This document shows positions 35,586 to 37,622 of a stretch of 37,622 nt of DNA, piece after piece. How positions within the stretch are numbered: position 1 is the stretch's first letter; the number at the start of each line of letters is the position of its first letter. The translations under genes were made by a program, and so were the position numbers. Origin of the DNA: Nitrospira sp. (lineage in GTDB: Bacteria > Nitrospirota > Nitrospiria > Nitrospirales > Nitrospiraceae); contig JAHBWT010000040.1 of NCBI GenBank assembly GCA_019636815.1, forward strand, positions 1 through 37,622, read 5' to 3'. A model generated the notes under the pieces. It made no database searches and was not told the DNA's origin. It saw nothing but the letters and a program-made list of their open reading frames with translations.

Positions 35586-36764
35586 ATGAACGTTCACGAG
35601 TTCCAAGCAAAGCAACTCTTCGCCCAGTTCGGCGTGCCAGTGCCGCGCGGCAAGGAAATCACTTCGCCGGAAAGTGCGACCACATGGGCCGACGAATTGA
35701 ACACGCCGGTGTTCGTCGTCAAGGCGCAGATCCATGCCGGCGGCCGAGGCAAGGCCGGTGGCGTCAAGATCACGAAAGACAAGGCTGCTGTAGCCGGCTT
35801 GGCAAAAGAGCTGATCGGCAAGACACTCGTCACCCATCAGACAGGTCTCAAGGGCCGTAAGGTCCATCGCCTGCTCATGGAAGAAGGCGCAAACATCTCG
35901 AAGGAGCTGTACCTGTCGCTTCTGGTCGATCGTGAGACAGGGTGGCCGACGTTTATCGCCAGTACGGAAGGCGGCATGGAAATCGAAGAAGTCGCCGCCC
36001 ATACCCCGGAAAAGATCATCAAGGAACCGATCGACCCCGCCGTTGGATTTCAAGGCTACAATGGGCGGAATCTCGCCTTTGCGCTTGGGTTACAGAACAT
36101 CGAACCGGCGGTCGTCGGTCCCTTCGTCAAGATGGTGGGAAACCTCTACCGTCTCTTCATGGAGAAGAACTGCGCCCTCGTTGAAATCAACCCGCTGATC
36201 ATTACCAAAGAAAAGACCGTCGTGGCGTTGGACGGGAAGGTATCTTTCGACGACAACGGGCTCTTCAAGCACGAAGACGTGCAAAAGATGCGGGACTTGA
36301 ACGAAGAAGAGCCGCTGGAAATCGAGGCAACAGCCAACAATCTGAATTATGTGAAGCTGGATGGGAACATCGGCTGCATGGTGAACGGCGCGGGTTTGGC
36401 CATGGCGACGATGGACGTGATCAAGCTGGCGGGCAGCGAGCCGGCGAACTTCTTGGATGTCGGCGGCGGCGCGACGAAAGAGACGGTCGCGGCCGGTTTT
36501 CGCATTCTGCTCAAAGATCCGAACGTCAAAGGCATCTTCATCAACATTTTTGGCGGCATCGTCCGTTGCGAGCGAATTGCGCAGGGTGTCATTGATGCAG
36601 CAAAGGAAGTGAAGATTGGAGTGCCTTTGGTGGTGCGATTGCAGGGGACGAATGCCGAAGAAGGGCGCAAGCTGTTGGCCGAGTCCGGCCTGAAGCTGGA
36701 TGTCGCCGACGACCTCTGGGAAGCGGCACAGAAGATTGTGAAACTGACCGGTAAAGCAGCGTGA
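35586..36764 (+). CDS. sucC: Succinyl-CoA ligase, beta subunit
   Basis: Beta subunit of succinyl-CoA synthetase, forming succinyl-CoA from succinate, CoA and ATP/GTP in the reductive direction. The 392-residue protein has MNVHEFQAKQLFAQFGVPVP, the ATP-grasp motif VKAQIHAGGRGKAGGVKI (46-63), LVEINPLIITKEKTVVALDGK (about 199-219) and the C-terminal GIFINIFGGIVRCERIAQG (about 318-336). Length is typical. AAAGGACT lies before the ATG. It is separated from sucD by an unusually long, structured 154-bp gap. Confidence 0.97.
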   Translation: MNVHEFQAKQLFAQFGVPVPRGKEITSPESATTWADELNTPVFVVKAQIHAGGRGKAGGVKITKDKAAVAGLAKELIGKTLVTHQTGLKGRKVHRLLMEEGANISKELYLSLLVDRETGWPTFIASTEGGMEIEEVAAHTPEKIIKEPIDPAVGFQGYNGRNLAFALGLQNIEPAVVGPFVKMVGNLYRLFMEKNCALVEINPLIITKEKTVVALDGKVSFDDNGLFKHEDVQKMRDLNEEEPLEIEATANNLNYVKLDGNIGCMVNGAGLAMATMDVIKLAGSEPANFLDVGGGATKETVAAGFRILLKDPNVKGIFINIFGGIVRCERIAQGVIDAAKEVKIGVPLVVRLQGTNAEEGRKLLAESGLKLDVADDLWEAAQKIVKLTGKAA

Positions 36765-36765
36765 G

Positions 36766-36888
36766 AGAAGGTGCGCCGGGTCGGCTCTCAGTGCTCCCAC
36801 CGCGCACACAAGATCAATCAAATGACGATCAATAGGGGCGGTGCTCGGTGGATGCGCGCAGTATGAGACCCGACCCGGCGCACCTTCT
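36766..36888. repeat. Compound inverted repeat between sucC and sucD
   Basis: Outer arms 36766-36790 and 36864-36888 (25 nt) pair with a single mismatch; the first 19 bases are perfect. Inside, CCACCGCGCAC (36797-36807) pairs with GTGCTCGGTGG (36841-36851) with one mismatch. The loop contains GATCAAT twice. The left arm starts 2 bp after the sucC stop. The result is a 123-nt folded element inside an operon. Confidence 0.85.
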
Positions 36889-36918
36889 GAAAAAGAAGGT
36901 TAGGAAACGAGGTTTATC

Positions 36919-37622
36919 GTGAGCATTTTAGTCAACAAGAATACCCGAGTCGTGGTGCAAGGGATCACCGGTAAAGAAGGCTCGTTCCATGCGACGCAGT
37001 GCAAAGCCTATGGGACGAAGGTCGTGGCCGGGGTGACTCCGGGTAAGGCTGGGCAGGAGGTTGAAGGGATTCCGGTCTTCAATACGGTGCGCGATGCGGT
37101 GAAGAAGGAGCAGGTCGATACCTCGCTGATCTTCGTGCCACCACCGTTCTGCGCCGATGCAATCCTTGAGGCGGCCGATGCCGGTGTGAAGTTGATCATC
37201 TGCATCACCGAAGGCATCCCCGTCAACGACATGGTGAGGGTCAAGCGGGCGCTGCGCGGTCGAGACGTGAGGCTGATAGGACCCAATTGCCCAGGCGTCA
37301 TCACAGTCGATGAAGCGAAGATCGGTATCATGCCGGGCTTCATTCACAAGAAGGGGGTGGTCGGAGTGGTCTCTCGCAGCGGCACCCTCACCTATGAAGC
37401 CGTCCATCAACTCTCGACCTTAGGGTTGGGCGAGACGACCTGCGTCGGGATCGGCGGCGATCCGGTGAATGGCACGGGATTCGTGGATGTCCTGCCGTTG
37501 TTTGAAAAAGACCCGGAGACCCAGGCCATCGTCATGATCGGCGAGATCGGGGGCGACGCCGAAGAAAAAGCCGCCGAGTTTATCAAGAAGAATGTGAAGA
37601 AACCGGTCATCAGCTTCATCGC
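36919..37622 (+). CDS. sucD: Succinyl-CoA ligase, alpha subunit (cut by the window end)
   Basis: Alpha subunit of succinyl-CoA synthetase, open from GTG 36919 to the right edge with no stop, 234 complete codons. It starts [20 protein letters not shown], the CoA-binding Rossmann motif, and continues with VFVPPPF-like [30 protein letters not shown] and [21 protein letters not shown]. The phosphohistidine motif should lie just beyond the end. GAGGT is 8 nt before the GTG. About 55 residues are missing compared with full-length SucD (about 290). Confidence 0.95.
   Translation, partial: MSILVNKNTRVVVQGITGKEGSFHATQCKAYGTKVVAGVTPGKAGQEVEGIPVFNTVRDAVKKEQVDTSLIFVPPPFCADAILEAADAGVKLIICITEGIPVNDMVRVKRALRGRDVRLIGPNCPGVITVDEAKIGIMPGFIHKKGVVGVVSRSGTLTYEAVHQLSTLGLGETTCVGIGGDPVNGTGFVDVLPLFEKDPETQAIVMIGEIGGDAEEKAAEFIKKNVKKPVISFI

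Overview
The window looks like a stretch of a Nitrospira-type chromosome (Nitrospirota). This rests on content, not on any database search. A five-gene 2-oxoacid:ferredoxin oxidoreductase locus and an ATP-citrate lyase/aconitase/monomeric isocitrate dehydrogenase/fumarate reductase/succinyl-CoA ligase operon together mark the reductive TCA cycle. The fatty acid, ribosomal and folate genes around them are ordinary bacterial housekeeping genes. I saw no tRNA, rRNA, CRISPR array, insertion sequence or prophage gene.

Layout. 55-8343 (+) is a tight housekeeping block: rpsF-ssb-rpsR-yceD(DUF177)-rpmF, then plsX-fabH-fabD-fabG-acpP-fabF and rnc. Several pairs overlap (rpsF/ssb, rpsR/yceD, plsX/fabH). 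8384-9507 (+) holds an exported cyclophilin and a Pilz-domain protein. 9527-11205 (-) holds two poorly known genes, a secreted beta-propeller protein and a Cys-rich protein. 11399-13945 (+) is a one-carbon block, folD-metF-panB. 14094-14870 (+) is a membrane di-iron hydroxylase. 14883-16437 (-) holds apaH, queF and a tiny stand-alone MTHFR C-terminal (MetV-like) domain protein.

16858-21007 (+) encodes a five-subunit 2-oxoacid:ferredoxin oxidoreductase in the order beta-gamma-ferredoxin-epsilon(?)-alpha. It has a candidate promoter and leader hairpin in front and a very strong inverted-repeat terminator behind. 21161-24841 is a mixed region: small hypotheticals, an Rsm22/METTL17-like methyltransferase with a candidate Fe-S motif, a zinc-ribbon protein, a CX5R phosphatase and mutM. 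24893-25298 has no intact gene.

25299 to the right edge (+) is the main rTCA operon: aclB-aclA-acn-icd(monomeric)-frdB-frdA-sucC-sucD, with sucD cut by the window end. It starts behind a good sigma70-like promoter. Together these genes reduce fumarate to succinate, activate it to succinyl-CoA, carboxylate it with reduced ferredoxin (if the upstream enzyme uses 2-oxoglutarate), carboxylate 2-oxoglutarate to isocitrate, isomerise to citrate and cleave citrate to acetyl-CoA and oxaloacetate. If the ferredoxin enzyme is instead pyruvate synthase, it performs the acetyl-CoA to pyruvate step.

The less expected signals are structural. Within the rTCA operon every long gap between genes carries an inverted repeat or a degenerate duplication, each of a different sequence. 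A perfect 24-bp palindrome sits in the 3' end of the gamma subunit gene. Other points worth checking are the MetF/MetV split across two loci, the NuoG/HoxU-like iron-sulfur partner of the fumarate reductase flavoprotein, and the Fe-S-like cysteine set in the Rsm22-like protein. I did not find a clearly new multi-gene system.
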